NCBI RefSeq assembly: GCF_001653565.1
Contig: NZ_LYPB01000049.1
Span: forward strand, 434,001-498,000
Length of the DNA: 64,000 nucleotides
Reading direction: 5' to 3'
DNA from: Paenibacillus oryzisoli
GTDB taxonomy: Bacteria > Bacillota > Bacilli > Paenibacillales > NBRC-103111
This document shows, in pieces, positions 53,769 through 63,731 of this stretch (the stretch's first letter is position 1; each line of letters starts with the position of its first letter). The notes beneath the pieces are model-generated. The model ran no database searches. It saw nothing but the letters and a program-made list of their open reading frames with translations, and was not told where the DNA came from. The position numbers and the translations under genes are program-made.

Positions 53769-54712
53769 TCTGCTTTCAAGCTCCTTCCGGTCATGGAAAT
53801 AAACACATCTTCGAGCGTAGCCGTTCGTGTCTGCAAGTCAGCCAATTGCCATCTGCCGCCAGCGCTTTTCTGAGCGAGATCAATAAGTGACTCCTGCAGT
53901 TTGTCCGTATAAAGAACGAACACATCTTTACGCACGTCAATGCCCTTGACTTCACGAATATCGCGAAGCTCCTGAAGGACAGCGGTTTGGTCCGCTTCTG
54001 CCAAATCTTGCAACCTGAATTCAATCGCGCTATCTGATTGCAAGGAGCTTACTAGTTTACGAGGTGTATCCAATGCGACGACTTTCCCCTGATCCATTAA
54101 ACAGATACGATCGCAAAGCACATGCGCTTCCTCCATATAATGCGTGGATAGCACAATTGTTTTGCCTCGCTCCTTCAGTTTCAAAATAATTTCCCACAGC
54201 GTACGTCTTGCTGTCGGATCCAACCCCGTCGTAGGCTCATCCAAGAAGATGACCTTAGGATCATTCAGCAGCGCAAGACCAATGGCAAGCCGCTGCTTTT
54301 GCCCGCCGGATAGATGCTTGACTCGGCCGTTTCTTTTATCAACTAACGTCATATCTTCTAACAGTGGACCAATCGGAACAGAGCTAGGATAGAAACTAGC
54401 ATACATCCGCATAATTTCCTCAACCGTCAACAACTCAAATAACGAAGTTGATTGCAATTGAACGCCGATGACTTCCTTCACCTTGCCCAAATCCTTCTGT
54501 GTATCATAACCAGCCACAATAGCTCGACCGCCGTCAGGCTTCCGCAGCCCTTCGATCATTTCCATCGTAGTCGTTTTCCCAGCACCATTAGGGCCAAGCA
54601 AACCGAACACCTCGCCTTGATAGACTTGGAAATTAACCCCTCGCACAGCTTGGAAGGATCCATAATTCTTAATTAAACCATCCGCTTCAATAACGATATG
54701 TGAAGACTCCAT
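53765..54712 (-). CDS. ABC transporter ATP-binding protein
   Basis: A 315-aa protein starting at ATG 54712 behind GGAGGGGG. Walker A GPNGAGKTT, signature LSGGQKQRLAIGLALL, Walker B VIFLDEPTTGLD and switch His in LSTHYMEEAH are intact, with the C-terminal extension common to the drug-exporting DrrA-like class. Forms the exporter with the downstream permease. Confidence 0.94.
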   Translation of the reverse strand: MESSHIVIEADGLIKNYGSFQAVRGVNFQVYQGEVFGLLGPNGAGKTTTMEMIEGLRKPDGGRAIVAGYDTQKDLGKVKEVIGVQLQSTSLFELLTVEEIMRMYASFYPSSVPIGPLLEDMTLVDKRNGRVKHLSGGQKQRLAIGLALLNDPKVIFLDEPTTGLDPTARRTLWEIILKLKERGKTIVLSTHYMEEAHVLCDRICLMDQGKVVALDTPRKLVSSLQSDSAIEFRLQDLAEADQTAVLQELRDIREVKGIDVRKDVFVLYTDKLQESLIDLAQKSAGGRWQLADLQTRTATLEDVFISMTGRSLKAE

Positions 54713-54949
54713 CAAGCTAGCCCCCTCCGCTTCCAAATTTTACGTAACTCATCCTATCATACAAAATAAACGTATACGCCGTCTATCCAGGGTCGCAAGC
54801 ACCCATGATCACCTAGAGCAACTTAACAGAATAAACATATCAACTGACAGAACTAGTGGAATTCCGACAACGCCAATCGACGAACTTATTGAGAAAGGTA
54901 TGATAATCTTAATATCTACTAGTATAAAACCAGAAGGAGATGTGTTGAA

Positions 54950-55162
54950 GTGAGAATGAATATTTTATTCAATAAGAAGCCGATTTCCGTTAATTTCGTC
55001 GGCACGGACCATAAGTTAATTCCCTCTTTGATCAACGCACTTCGCCATAACAAATTCACCGTCATGAATTTAGTTAATTCGTTAGAGCGAGTAGATTTAT
55101 TCAGCTCAGAAGCGATTTTATATGCCAAGGATGGCAATAAGGCACGTATTCCGATTTTCTAA
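54950..55162 (+). CDS. Hypothetical 70-aa protein
   Basis: GTG 54950 follows AGAAGGAGATG; a nearby ATG at 54956 is less well spaced. Contains a possible small alpha/beta fold (VNFVGTDHKLIPSLINALRHNKFTVMNLVNSLERVD). No family recognised. Ends before a strong terminator. Confidence 0.55.
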   Translation: MRMNILFNKKPISVNFVGTDHKLIPSLINALRHNKFTVMNLVNSLERVDLFSSEAILYAKDGNKARIPIF

Positions 55163-55189
55163 TTTTCAACGTGGTACATAGCAGTTGCG

Positions 55190-55234
55190 TAACGAACGCT
55201 TACGAATGGTAGATTCCTTCGTAAGCGTTTTTTT
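55190..55234 (+). terminator. Terminator with long T-run
   Basis: AACGCTTACGAA / TTCGTAAGCGTT followed by eight T in a row; perfect 12-bp stem. Confidence 0.9.
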
Positions 55235-55325
55235 TCGTAGATTTTCGTAGATAAATAGGCATATCCCTACTATTTTTTCATAGACTGATAGAAATAAGAC
55301 CACTACAGCTGGGATGGAGAAATCT

Positions 55326-56117
55326 ATGCACCTTACTCGTCTATTTAAAGTACATGCTGCTCAGCTACTAATCTATCTACTTATCGCGACCATCAGTTTC
55401 GTCTGGACCTTAATTTGGGGCTTTCACACCACCACTGGGCCGCCTCCACAAGCAAGTGCTGCATATAGCATCAAACCCGCTTCGAACGGCGTGCTGCTTC
55501 ATGTGATCCAAACCACACCTCAAAACATCGGACTTAAAGCCATTACGGCCAATGTGACCGATCGGCAGGACAATGGGATTAATGGCGGATTTTTCTGGCA
55601 GGGGTATCTGCTTAGCATTGCCGTGACCAATGATCTCCCTGTGAAGGGGCAACCTGGCGACTACGGCTCGGGCTGGTACAACACGGATCGGAAACGTGGA
55701 ACACTCGTGTGGGATGAGAAGGCACAAACCTTTACCGTCCAAGTTGTCGAAAATGCGGGTGAGCTGCAGGTACAGGACCGCACTCGGTATTGGGCGCAGG
55801 GAGGCGTGAGCATGGGACTCACGAATCCATGGGGGTGGGCGGAGCAGGCCATTTCCGAAGAAATGCCTGTCATTAACGAGAAGCGCATGCGATCCGGCAT
55901 TGTGTATGATCGAATGAACAACGTGTATCTGGTCGTTGCGCCTACCCCGTGCACGGGCGAAGAGTTCCGTACAGCTGTGCAAGAGCAGGTAGGCGAAAAA
56001 CAGCTAGTCGATGGCCTGTTCCTTGATGGCGATGGCTCTTCTCAGCTCAAGGTCGCGAATTTCTTGCTGCCCGGCGATCACCGCGAGGTGTACCAGATGA
56101 TCGCTTTGTTGAAATGA
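55326..56117 (+). CDS. Membrane-anchored phosphodiester glycosidase family protein
   Basis: A 263-aa protein. An N-terminal membrane segment (LLIYLLIATISFVWTLIWGF) is followed by an NAGPA-like phosphodiester glycosidase domain with NGGFFWQGYLLSIAVTND, WAQGGVSMGL and the late DGLFLDGDGSSQL motif. ATG 55326 has GGAG six bases upstream and is preferred to ATG 55314. Extracytoplasmic. Usually acts on teichoic-acid-like or glycan phosphodiesters; substrate unknown. Confidence 0.82.
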   Translation: MHLTRLFKVHAAQLLIYLLIATISFVWTLIWGFHTTTGPPPQASAAYSIKPASNGVLLHVIQTTPQNIGLKAITANVTDRQDNGINGGFFWQGYLLSIAVTNDLPVKGQPGDYGSGWYNTDRKRGTLVWDEKAQTFTVQVVENAGELQVQDRTRYWAQGGVSMGLTNPWGWAEQAISEEMPVINEKRMRSGIVYDRMNNVYLVVAPTPCTGEEFRTAVQEQVGEKQLVDGLFLDGDGSSQLKVANFLLPGDHREVYQMIALLK

Positions 56118-56171
56118 GTGGAGGGAGGTCGGCGGGATATTGGATCAAGGGTGTTGGCTTGAGAAGAGCGG

Positions 56172-56339
56172 ACACTAGATACCAGGTACCTCGACACCAG
56201 AAACCAGACACCTGACACCTGACACCTGAAACCAGACACCTGACACCTGACACCTGAAACCAGACACCTGAAACCAGACACCTGAAACCAGACACCAGAC
56301 ACCTGAAACCAGATACCAGAAAATTGAAACCAGACACCA
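56172..56339. repeat. Heptanucleotide tandem repeat array
   Basis: About 24 contiguous 7-bp units, mostly ACACCTG and AAACCAG, with variants at the edges. Because 7 is not a multiple of 3, each strand stays open in several frames, giving false ORFs with repeating VSGV/RCQ-like patterns. Resembles the STRR heptamers of cyanobacteria. No spacers, so not CRISPR. Confidence 0.9.
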
Positions 56340-56363
56340 CACGCTATCGGGCCGGCCGTGCAC

Positions 56364-56830
56364 CTATTAACTGTAAAACCTCCATCTATTTTCATTAATT
56401 TATACCAAATTGAGCAAATAGATGGAAAATCTCCATCTATTTCACTGTTATATGCCCTTTTCGACGGTTCTGCTCGGAATTAACTGTACTTTTTACAGTT
56501 ATTAGGAAATTCAGGTTCATTTCAGCAATTTTAACTGTAGATTTTCCAGTTATTTGCTATGATCTTGTACCACTGAAGACGGTATTAATTAAAGTGATAG
56601 TAGGAGTTGTTTTAGCAGAAGTAGAAGTGACAATATTAGTTGAATGAGTAGAAGTAGAAGTAAAAGTAAAAGTAGAAGCAGAAGTAGAAGTGACAGTATT
56701 AGTTGAATGAGTAGCAGAAGTAGCATCAGTTAAGTAGCTAGCCTTCGATTAACTGTATAATCTACAGCTAATATCCACACATCACCTGTGATTTTACGAT
56801 TAGATGGAAAAAGTACAGCTAATCATTGTT
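56364..56830. repeat. Intergenic family of short hairpins
   Basis: Several dispersed dyads built from TAACTGTA/TACAGTTA: 56365-56376 (half), 56480-56503 (TAACTGTA-N5-TACAGTTA), 56528-56555 (weaker), 56752-56778 (AACTGTA-N4-TACAGCT), 56800-56825; also ATAGATGG-N7-CCATCTAT at 56417-56441. They cluster only in this 807-bp gap (56118-56924), which has no convincing gene. Confidence 0.6.
56614..56714. repeat. Imperfect 38-bp direct repeat with GTAGAA microsatellite
   Basis: Two copies (56614-56651 and 56677-56714) differ at one position, separated by a tract of GTAGAA/GTAAAA hexamers. No ORF in any frame is convincing. Slippage-prone sequence. Confidence 0.7.
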
Positions 56831-56870
56831 GGGAGCAGCGGGAAGGCAAGACGGTATTGGTTGAAGTGGC

Positions 56871-56910
56871 AAAAAGAGGAAACCCCTATGCCTACAGGCG
56901 TTTCCTCTTG
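56871..56910 (-). terminator. Terminator of the aldo/keto reductase gene
   Basis: AAGAGGAAACxCCT...AGGxGTTTCCTCTT stem, followed on the minus strand by TTTTGCC. It lies 15 nt after the stop. Confidence 0.8.
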
Positions 56911-56924
56911 TCAATTCATACAAA

Positions 56925-57764
56925 TTAGAATGTCACATGATCGGGATCCGGTCCAATACGTTTGTTGATATTCAAAGCATCCACCAAAGCCATATCTTCA
57001 GCGCTTAACTCAAAATCGAAAATATCCGCATTCTCACGAATTCGATGTTCCGTCACAGACTTCGGTATCGTAACGACACCATGCTGAATATCCCAACGCA
57101 GCACTATTTGTGCTGGAGATTTGCCGTATTTAGCCGCAAGCTGCGCCAATGCAGGATGATCTAGTCTGCCCTGCATAAGCGGGCTCCACGCTTCCAATTG
57201 GATACCGTGTTCACGAGTAAACATGAGTAAATCCTTTTGAGAGAGCTCCGGATGATACTCCACTTGATTAACGGCAGGCACTACACCCGTGTCTTCCATC
57301 ACATGTTCCAAATGAGAGATCTGGAAATTGCTCACACCAATTGCGCGAACATGCCCTTCTTTGTAAAGGTGGACCAATGCTTTCCACGTTTCACGGTAGG
57401 TTGCGGAGACAGCCCAGTGCACTAAGTACAGATCAATCGTCTCCAAACCAAGCCGTTTGCGGCTTGCTTCAAACGCTTGCAGTGTGGACTCGTATCCTTG
57501 ATCCGCGTTCCACACCTTCGTGGTTACGAAAATCTCGTCACGCGGAACACCGCTCTGACGAAGACCTTGGCCAACGCCTTCTTCGTTGCGATAAACTGCT
57601 GCCGTATCAATGCTTCTATAACCTAATTGCAAAGCGGTTTGAACCGCCCCGATAACCTCTTGGCCTTCTTTGGTTTTATAAACACCGAGACCCAGCCAAG
57701 GCATATGTATACCATTATTGAGTGTAACCCCAGTCGTCAATGCTTGATTCGCTTTCGTAGACAT
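56925..57764 (-). CDS. Aldo/keto reductase
   Basis: A 279-aa (alpha/beta)8 enzyme with the catalytic tetrad Asp53, Tyr58, Lys83, His116 (IDTAAVYRNE, TTKVW, YLVHW) and the NADPH-loop TIPKSVTEHRIRENADIFDF. NADPH-dependent reduction of small aldehydes or ketones, such as methylglyoxal; substrate unknown. Monocistronic with its own terminator. Confidence 0.94.
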   Translation of the reverse strand: MSTKANQALTTGVTLNNGIHMPWLGLGVYKTKEGQEVIGAVQTALQLGYRSIDTAAVYRNEEGVGQGLRQSGVPRDEIFVTTKVWNADQGYESTLQAFEASRKRLGLETIDLYLVHWAVSATYRETWKALVHLYKEGHVRAIGVSNFQISHLEHVMEDTGVVPAVNQVEYHPELSQKDLLMFTREHGIQLEAWSPLMQGRLDHPALAQLAAKYGKSPAQIVLRWDIQHGVVTIPKSVTEHRIRENADIFDFELSAEDMALVDALNINKRIGPDPDHVTF

Positions 57765-57919
57765 TAGCAGTAACCTCCATCGGAATAAGATTAGAATGAG
57801 CGCATCTTTGCCGTGTAGCTCCTTTTAATCATACCATCGAAGTCGGATATCCCCAAGTTTTGCGCGATACGGACGACTGGAACTGCAAGTTGCAGGACTC
57901 GCACTTCATAATAAGCAAG

Positions 57920-59380
57920 CTAGTCTTGATGTGCATGGATCAAATCCATTTTCAACTGCCACAAGGCAGCACTCAAATTGACACGATATACCTCGGGATT
58001 CAACATCCGCAAATATTGCGGCCAAACAGTCTGCATTTGCTCGGCATGGTAGTCACGTATGCTTTCCAAAGTAGGGAGCTCATACACCAACTTCCCACCC
58101 TCGAAAATCGACTTTAACAATGGAACTGCCTCATAATTCTCGATGTACTTGAACAGATACGGATGGATGGGGTCGAATAGCTTAATCCGCTGCCCTTCTC
58201 GAATATCGACCTCATCCTGCAAAGCCAAATAATCCGCTTCCGCTTTGCCCGTCGCCTTATTCATAATCCGGTAGGCTTCCTTGAAACCAGGATTCGTCAC
58301 CTTCTCGGGGTTGCCCGAAATCTTAATGACCGGCACTAGCGTGCCGTCCTTCTCACGGGCAACAAGCTTATACACCCCGCCCAGCGCCGGCTGGTCGGCG
58401 GCTGTAATCAGCTGGGTGCCGATGCCCCAGCTGTCGATCTTAGCCCCTTGGGCTTTCAGCCCGGCGATGATGTGCTCATCCAAGTCATTGGATGCCACAA
58501 TCTTCACCTCCGGAAAGCCCGCCTCATCCAGCAGACGCCGCGCCTGCTGGGACAGATACGCCAAATCGCCGCTGTCGAGGCGAATGGCGTTCAAGCGCTT
58601 GCCGCGGCTCGCGAGCTGCCGCGCCGTCGCAATGGCATTCGGCACGCCGCTGCGCAGCGTGTCGTAGGTGTCCACGAGCAGCGTGACCTGCTCGGGCAGG
58701 GCCTCCGCGTAAGCACGGAAGGCGTCCGCTTCCGTGTCGTGGGCCTGCACCCACGCATGCGCGTGCGTGCCTTTGGTCGGGATGCCGAACAGCATCCCGG
58801 CTCTAAGGTTCGATGTCGCGTGGAACCCCGCGATATAGGCGGCTCTTGCGCCCCAGATGGCGGCGTCAGCCTCCTGTGCACGGCGTGTGCCGAACTCCAT
58901 CAGCACATCATGCGGAGCAACCCCCTTCATCCGCGAGGCTTTCGTCGCGATGAGCGTCTGGAAGTTCACGAAGTTGAGAATCGACGTCTCAACCAGCTGC
59001 GCTTCGAATATGCTGCCAATCACTCGAACAAGCGGCACATTGGGGAAAACAAGCGTCCCCTCGGGAACGGCTTGGATATCGCCTTGGAACGAAAAGGCAC
59101 GAAGGGCATCAAGGAACTCCTCCTTGTAGTTCTCCTCTTGCTCCCGCAAATATGCGATTTCTTCCTCACCGAAGTGCAAGTTTTGTACATAATGAATCAC
59201 CCGTTCCAACCCAGCGAACACGGCATATCCGCCATCAAAAGGCAACTTTCGGAAATACACCTCAAACACAGCTCTCTCGGTATGTGTTCCCTGTAACCAG
59301 TGAGCGTACATCATGTTAATTTGGTATTTGTCTGTGTGCAGCGTCAAGTTATTCATCGCATTCATCGTTTGCCAATTCAT
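57920..59380 (-). CDS. pncB: Nicotinate phosphoribosyltransferase
   Basis: A 486-aa enzyme of NAD salvage, turning nicotinate, PRPP and ATP into nicotinate mononucleotide. Conserved HTDKYQINMMYAHW start, FVNFQTLIATKASRMKG, MEFGTRRAQEADAAIWGARAAYIAGFHATSNLRAG and RLDSGDLAYLSQQARR. Start ATG 59380 sits 9 nt behind GGGGAGG; an upstream frame start lies within that site. Downstream partner of pncA, 57 nt apart. The opposite strand shows a long shadow frame, not a gene. Confidence 0.95.
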   Translation of the reverse strand: MNWQTMNAMNNLTLHTDKYQINMMYAHWLQGTHTERAVFEVYFRKLPFDGGYAVFAGLERVIHYVQNLHFGEEEIAYLREQEENYKEEFLDALRAFSFQGDIQAVPEGTLVFPNVPLVRVIGSIFEAQLVETSILNFVNFQTLIATKASRMKGVAPHDVLMEFGTRRAQEADAAIWGARAAYIAGFHATSNLRAGMLFGIPTKGTHAHAWVQAHDTEADAFRAYAEALPEQVTLLVDTYDTLRSGVPNAIATARQLASRGKRLNAIRLDSGDLAYLSQQARRLLDEAGFPEVKIVASNDLDEHIIAGLKAQGAKIDSWGIGTQLITAADQPALGGVYKLVAREKDGTLVPVIKISGNPEKVTNPGFKEAYRIMNKATGKAEADYLALQDEVDIREGQRIKLFDPIHPYLFKYIENYEAVPLLKSIFEGGKLVYELPTLESIRDYHAEQMQTVWPQYLRMLNPEVYRVNLSAALWQLKMDLIHAHQD

Positions 59381-59437
59381 TACGTCCATCCTCCCCATCC
59401 TGCAACTATACTTTCATCTTCCCTATCACCATTTTAC

Positions 59438-59986
59438 TTAATTTTTCCAACCATGAACAACTTTAGCCCCTAACGTCTTCTCAAAATGCCGCAATGCCCA
59501 CACATGACCATTCGCATCAAAGCTAGCAACCGCATCCTCATGAATAACGAGGGAGAAACCTTTATTATACGCATCCACCGCTGTATGTAAGACACAGATA
59601 TCTGTACACACACCTGCTAAATGAATTTCCTGAACCCCTCTTGCTCGAAGCTGCAGTTCCAGATCCGTCCCGCAGAATGCGCTGTATCTCGTTTTATCCA
59701 TCCAATACATTGCATCTTTATGAGCTTCATGCACTTCTTTTAGACAACCATATAGCTCTCTGCCATCCGTCTCACGTAGATTATGAGGTGGAAATAACGC
59801 CGTCTCCGGATGGAGGGGATCTCCTTCCTCATGCAAATCAACTGCCATCACAACAAAGTCTCGCTCCGTAACAAAGCTTTGGGTCAACGCACACAACCGA
59901 GTTTCTATCGCAATAGCAGGCTCCCCGCAAGGCAGTTTACCCACTACAAAATCCACCGTGTAATCGATCAGTATCAAGGCTTTCAT
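59438..59986 (-). CDS. pncA: Nicotinamidase / cysteine hydrolase
   Basis: A 182-aa isochorismatase-fold hydrolase with catalytic Asp8 (DYTVDF), Lys98 (KTRYSAF) and Cys131 (GVCTDICVLHT), and a metal-site motif around Asp50/His52. ATG 59986 is preceded by AGGAGTGGAG. Placed upstream of pncB, it would supply nicotinate from nicotinamide. The two form an NAD salvage unit, of interest given the NAD-consuming TIR and Sir2 proteins in the nearby island. Confidence 0.92.
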   Translation of the reverse strand: MKALILIDYTVDFVVGKLPCGEPAIAIETRLCALTQSFVTERDFVVMAVDLHEEGDPLHPETALFPPHNLRETDGRELYGCLKEVHEAHKDAMYWMDKTRYSAFCGTDLELQLRARGVQEIHLAGVCTDICVLHTAVDAYNKGFSLVIHEDAVASFDANGHVWALRHFEKTLGAKVVHGWKN

Positions 59987-60169
59987 AGTCTCCACTCCTT
60001 ATATTGTATATTTAATATTATTATAACGACTTTATCAATGAATAAAAAGAGAAGCCTAACTGTACAACAAACAGCTAAGGCAGTCGAGCTTTCATCCATT
60101 TCATAACCACATCTCGATAAAGTCATTATGACATAATTAAAATCACTTTTCAATAGGCACATGAAGAAT

Positions 60170-60490
60170 TTATTGGGAATCTGGATACAGATTGGCGTAA
60201 TTAATAAGAATCGTCATAAACCCTAGAGCAACGAAAGAGAAAAATGCCATGAACGTTAGGTGATACACATTAGGAAACACGATAAATACGACTCCGCAGC
60301 CGACACAAACCCAGTTCTGCCACATGTGCTTCCCTGTTTTTCCTAACGCAAGCATCGAACTTACGAATTGTAGACTTCCGAACAGCGCACAGGTGAACAG
60401 CGCATTGGTTACATCCCCGAATCCAAACACCCACGGAGTCAACAGAAACCAAAGACCCATAAGTGCTGATAAACTATTTTTGAGATACAT
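60170..60490 (-). CDS. SPW repeat membrane protein
   Basis: A 106-aa protein from ATG 60490 behind AGGAGG (a GTG in the site is rejected). Four membrane segments, with SALMGLWFLLTPWVFGF and a second related stretch typical of the SPW repeat family. Function unknown. Confidence 0.78.
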   Translation of the reverse strand: MYLKNSLSALMGLWFLLTPWVFGFGDVTNALFTCALFGSLQFVSSMLALGKTGKHMWQNWVCVGCGVVFIVFPNVYHLTFMAFFSFVALGFMTILINYANLYPDSQ

Positions 60491-60556
60491 ACCGATCACA
60501 CCTCCTACATGCGGGATGTTACAGTATATGCAAACGCTTTCAATAACGTGTTAGGT

Positions 60557-60603
60557 AAAAAGCCTTCAAAACACCTGAATCGGCATTTGAAGGCTTATTA
60601 TTA
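60557..60603 (-). terminator. Terminator of the stalk-domain gene
   Basis: AAGCCTTCAAA-N14-TTTGAAGGCTT with TTTTTACC on the minus strand, downstream of the gene ending at 60630. Confidence 0.75.
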
Positions 60604-60629
60604 ATGATTACTCAAGTTTTTCCACGCAA

Positions 60630-61748
60630 TTATTGCACGATATGAATCCCTTTTGAATCAATTGTCACTTCAGCTTTTAGAATATCTGACACAAATTTAG
60701 TAGGCACAAAGAGGGTATCATTCAGAATGACCGGAGCCGCTCCCAGCGCAACTGGCGCCATTTTGGCATAGAAATAGCTATCTTTCCCCACACTCACACT
60801 CGTCCACTGGGCACCTTTCGATAGTTCTGCCCCATACGTTGCCTGATTCCATTTCACGGTGTAACCCAATCCTTCAGCTACTTTGCGGAAAGGAACAAGT
60901 GAAACGCCATCCGCATTCTGTTCGACATCACTCGTTGACAACTCTACTTTCACTTTGTCGGTACCAGGTAGTGGAGTAGTATTCGGTTGAATGGTCAGAT
61001 TAGAAGGCAAAGTGAAACGGAATTCTGGACTTCCAGCCACACCAGCTGCAATGGCATATTTGGGAAATACAACAACCGCCACCCCTTTTTCTACAAAGAA
61101 GCCTTGATCTGAATCAATTCCTTTAAATTGATCCGGAAAGAAATATTGCGGTTCCTCCTTCATCTTGGCAATGACACCTGCATTCACAGTTGCTTTGTAG
61201 TCCGCACCAAGCAGATCCTGCAGCGTTACACGTTGAGCTATCCCTGCATTCAGCACATTATACGTGTCCACTTTCGGCATGCCAGTACCACCTGTTTCTC
61301 CATACGAAGTGACCGTAAGGGAAACTACACCTGAAGGATAGCCTGACCCATCGGATTTTAATGTGTACACGATCGTAAGGCCGTAGGGACGGTATGTATA
61401 CCCCTTATCTTTGGCAGCTGCTGCCGCCTCTGCAGCTTGCTTCTCCCAACTTACTAAATCTTCATTCGCATGTGCGAGGATCGTGTTATTCAGTTCGTCT
61501 TGGTATTTGGTATCGAGCATTCCGCTCAACTGCGGTACTTTGATATTCGTCGTTAGGTCTTTACTCTTGGATGTAAGCACTACTTCTTTAACGACAACAG
61601 GCACTGACGATGTCGTTGTGGAGACAGCAACAACGGCAGCAGCTGCTGAAACTATACTCGCAACTGGCCCTACCGAAGCACTCACACCTACGAGTACTGC
61701 GCAACCAACAACACCGATTTTCAACATGTTCCAAGGATTCTTTTTCAT
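60630..61748 (-). CDS. Secreted protein with PdaC/RsiV-like (DUF4163/DUF3298) and stalk domain
   Basis: A 372-aa protein: signal peptide or membrane anchor, then (~60-265) a DUF4163-DUF3298 domain pair (KVPQLSGMLDTKYQDELNNTI... and TLQDLLGADYKATVNAGVIAKM, FPDQFKGIDSDQGFFVEKGVAVVVFPKYAIAAG), then (~280-372) a copper-amine-oxidase-type stalk domain (DGVSLVPFRKVAEGLGYTVKWN...VILNDTLFVPTKFVSDIL). This fusion is characteristic of Paenibacillus. Cell-wall-facing; function unproven. Confidence 0.85.
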   Translation of the reverse strand: MKKNPWNMLKIGVVGCAVLVGVSASVGPVASIVSAAAAVVAVSTTTSSVPVVVKEVVLTSKSKDLTTNIKVPQLSGMLDTKYQDELNNTILAHANEDLVSWEKQAAEAAAAAKDKGYTYRPYGLTIVYTLKSDGSGYPSGVVSLTVTSYGETGGTGMPKVDTYNVLNAGIAQRVTLQDLLGADYKATVNAGVIAKMKEEPQYFFPDQFKGIDSDQGFFVEKGVAVVVFPKYAIAAGVAGSPEFRFTLPSNLTIQPNTTPLPGTDKVKVELSTSDVEQNADGVSLVPFRKVAEGLGYTVKWNQATYGAELSKGAQWTSVSVGKDSYFYAKMAPVALGAAPVILNDTLFVPTKFVSDILKAEVTIDSKGIHIVQ

Positions 61749-61865
61749 TTGCTATGCACTCCTTCTGAGTTATCGTGTTTGTGTCGTTTGTTTTACCTTC
61801 ACGATAACTAGACGTACCAGCCCTCGGAAAAGTCTGATTTTCTTCCCTATTTATATAAATTTAAT

Positions 61866-63572
61866 TTATGATAATCGGAAAGTACCTACCACTTGATTCA
61901 AATCCGTGGCAATTCCGGCAAGATTTTTGGCGGATGCCGTAATTTCTTCGGCGGATGCTAATTGTTCCTGTGTGACTGCCGCAACAGATTGTGCTGTACC
62001 TGATGTTTGCTGCGCTACAAAACCAACTTGAGCAACGGTAGCTGCTACTTCTTCCGAACTTGCCGCCATCTGCTCTGCAGCTGCCGCTGTTTCTTGAATT
62101 TTGCTAGCTACTTCTTGCGAAGCTTGTACAATTTGACTGAATGCTTTCTCAGCAACACCCACCTCATGCAGACCTTCCTGCACTTCGGTTCTTCCATTGT
62201 TCATGACATCTACAGCCCGAGCGGAATCCCGTTGGATCGACGTAATCAATTCTGAAATCTCACGAACAGAATCATCTGTCTGGGAAGATAGCTTACGAAC
62301 TTCACCAGCTACAACGGCAAAGCCCTTGCCGCTTTCACCAGCACGCGCTGCTTCAATCGCTGCATTCAATGCAAGCAGGTTCGTTTGTGAAGCAATATTC
62401 CCGATCAACGTAGTAATCTGACCGATGCTTTGGGAATGCTTCTCTAGGTCCTGAATGACCTGATTCGCTGCATCAACGGATGTAGAGACTGCCTGTATTT
62501 TATTCACGACACGCTCCATGGCATGGGTACCTTGCTCTGCAATATTCGTCGCCGTCATGGATAGGTCAGATACATCAGCTGTGGTTTCAGCAATACGGGA
62601 AATACCTGCCGCCATTTCTTCCATCGCTCTTCCACACTCAACAGAGCTTTGAGCTTGTGTATCCGCGCCAGTTGCGAAATCTTGTACGGATGCAGCAACA
62701 TGTTGGGAAGCTGAGCTATTCTGCTCGGAACTCGCAAACAGTTGCTGAGAGGATGCTGCCACACTAGTTGAAGCATGCAGCATTTGCTCTACGGAATGGC
62801 GCAGATGTCTCACCATTTGGTTCACATCCCCGATGAGCTGACCAATTTCATCCTTATTTTTCACAACAATCGTTTCAACGGTAAGATCTCCTTTGGAGAT
62901 TCGATTTAACGCTTGTGATGCTTTGCTAACAGGATTGGAAATGTTGCTGACAAGGAAATAACAAGCTGCAATCATAAACACAAGCATGACACCCAAGGCA
63001 ATAAATGAAGTTAGTACACTTTGCTTGTATTCCGCTGCACTCGCCACGACGCCTTGCTGACCGCCATCTTGGTTGTAGGTAACCAATTCCGCCATCGATT
63101 TCTGTGCTTTGCCGAAGGCCACTGACATGACTTGAAGGCTCTCTGCTGCTTCCTTCACTTTACTTGGATCACTTGATAATTGTTTATTGGCCACGAATGA
63201 TGTTTTGAAACCATCCCAATTCTGGGTTAGCTCTTGCAGACGTGCCCCTTCTTCTTCACCTGACACAGAATCCTTATATTTTCCTAACAAATTGTCGATT
63301 TGTGTAATTGTTGCCATAATGCCATTGTCTATTGGTTCATGCTTTTTCACGTCTGGTTCTAATTTCTTCTGATAGTACAAGGTTAGTAAATGTTCCGTTT
63401 GATAGTGAATTTCCTCAATAATTTGAATCCCCATCATCCAGTTGTTTGCCAGACTGTTATTCATCTCTTTTAGTGCGCCCATGCGATTCATGGCTGTCCA
63501 GCTCATTCCCGCAACCATCATAAAGATGATCGCAAATACCGCAATAAATTTCGTTCGTACTGTCATCTGCAT
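61866..63572 (-). CDS. Methyl-accepting chemotaxis protein
   Basis: A 568-aa chemoreceptor. N-terminal membrane segment, a helical periplasm-facing four-helix-bundle sensor (~35-190), second membrane segment (~193-215), HAMP, and the MCP signalling domain with the conserved tip [42 protein letters not shown] 63572 is preceded by GGGGGA. Divergent from a second receptor gene. Confidence 0.94.
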   Translation of the reverse strand: MQMTVRTKFIAVFAIIFMMVAGMSWTAMNRMGALKEMNNSLANNWMMGIQIIEEIHYQTEHLLTLYYQKKLEPDVKKHEPIDNGIMATITQIDNLLGKYKDSVSGEEEGARLQELTQNWDGFKTSFVANKQLSSDPSKVKEAAESLQVMSVAFGKAQKSMAELVTYNQDGGQQGVVASAAEYKQSVLTSFIALGVMLVFMIAACYFLVSNISNPVSKASQALNRISKGDLTVETIVVKNKDEIGQLIGDVNQMVRHLRHSVEQMLHASTSVAASSQQLFASSEQNSSASQHVAASVQDFATGADTQAQSSVECGRAMEEMAAGISRIAETTADVSDLSMTATNIAEQGTHAMERVVNKIQAVSTSVDAANQVIQDLEKHSQSIGQITTLIGNIASQTNLLALNAAIEAARAGESGKGFAVVAGEVRKLSSQTDDSVREISELITSIQRDSARAVDVMNNGRTEVQEGLHEVGVAEKAFSQIVQASQEVASKIQETAAAAEQMAASSEEVAATVAQVGFVAQQTSGTAQSVAAVTQEQLASAEEITASAKNLAGIATDLNQVVGTFRLS

Positions 63573-63731
63573 ATCGAATCCCCCAATTTTCATTAAACCA
63601 ATTTTCACAAGTGTGTATACGTAACTGATCTGTTGGATATATCATAAATGGAAATCATTAAATTTGTTCTATTCTAATCATGATAAAATTATGAGGTTTT
63701 CTAACAATTACATGGTTTTCGGAGGCTAACA

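Noticed and set aside
55410..55982. 190-aa minus-strand ORF
   Set aside because: Shadow of the phosphodiester glycosidase gene, which has motifs and a proper start.
56172..56339. Possible CRISPR array
   Set aside because: Units are 7 bp, contiguous and without spacers, and there are no cas genes.
56047..56395. Minus-strand ORFs of 62-105 aa with repeating VSGV/RCQ patterns
   Set aside because: They are produced by the 7-bp tandem array, which stays open in several frames. No ribosome site or family support.
58448..59296. 282-aa plus-strand ORF
   Set aside because: Antisense shadow of pncB in a GC-rich stretch. Its protein sequence has no recognisable pattern.
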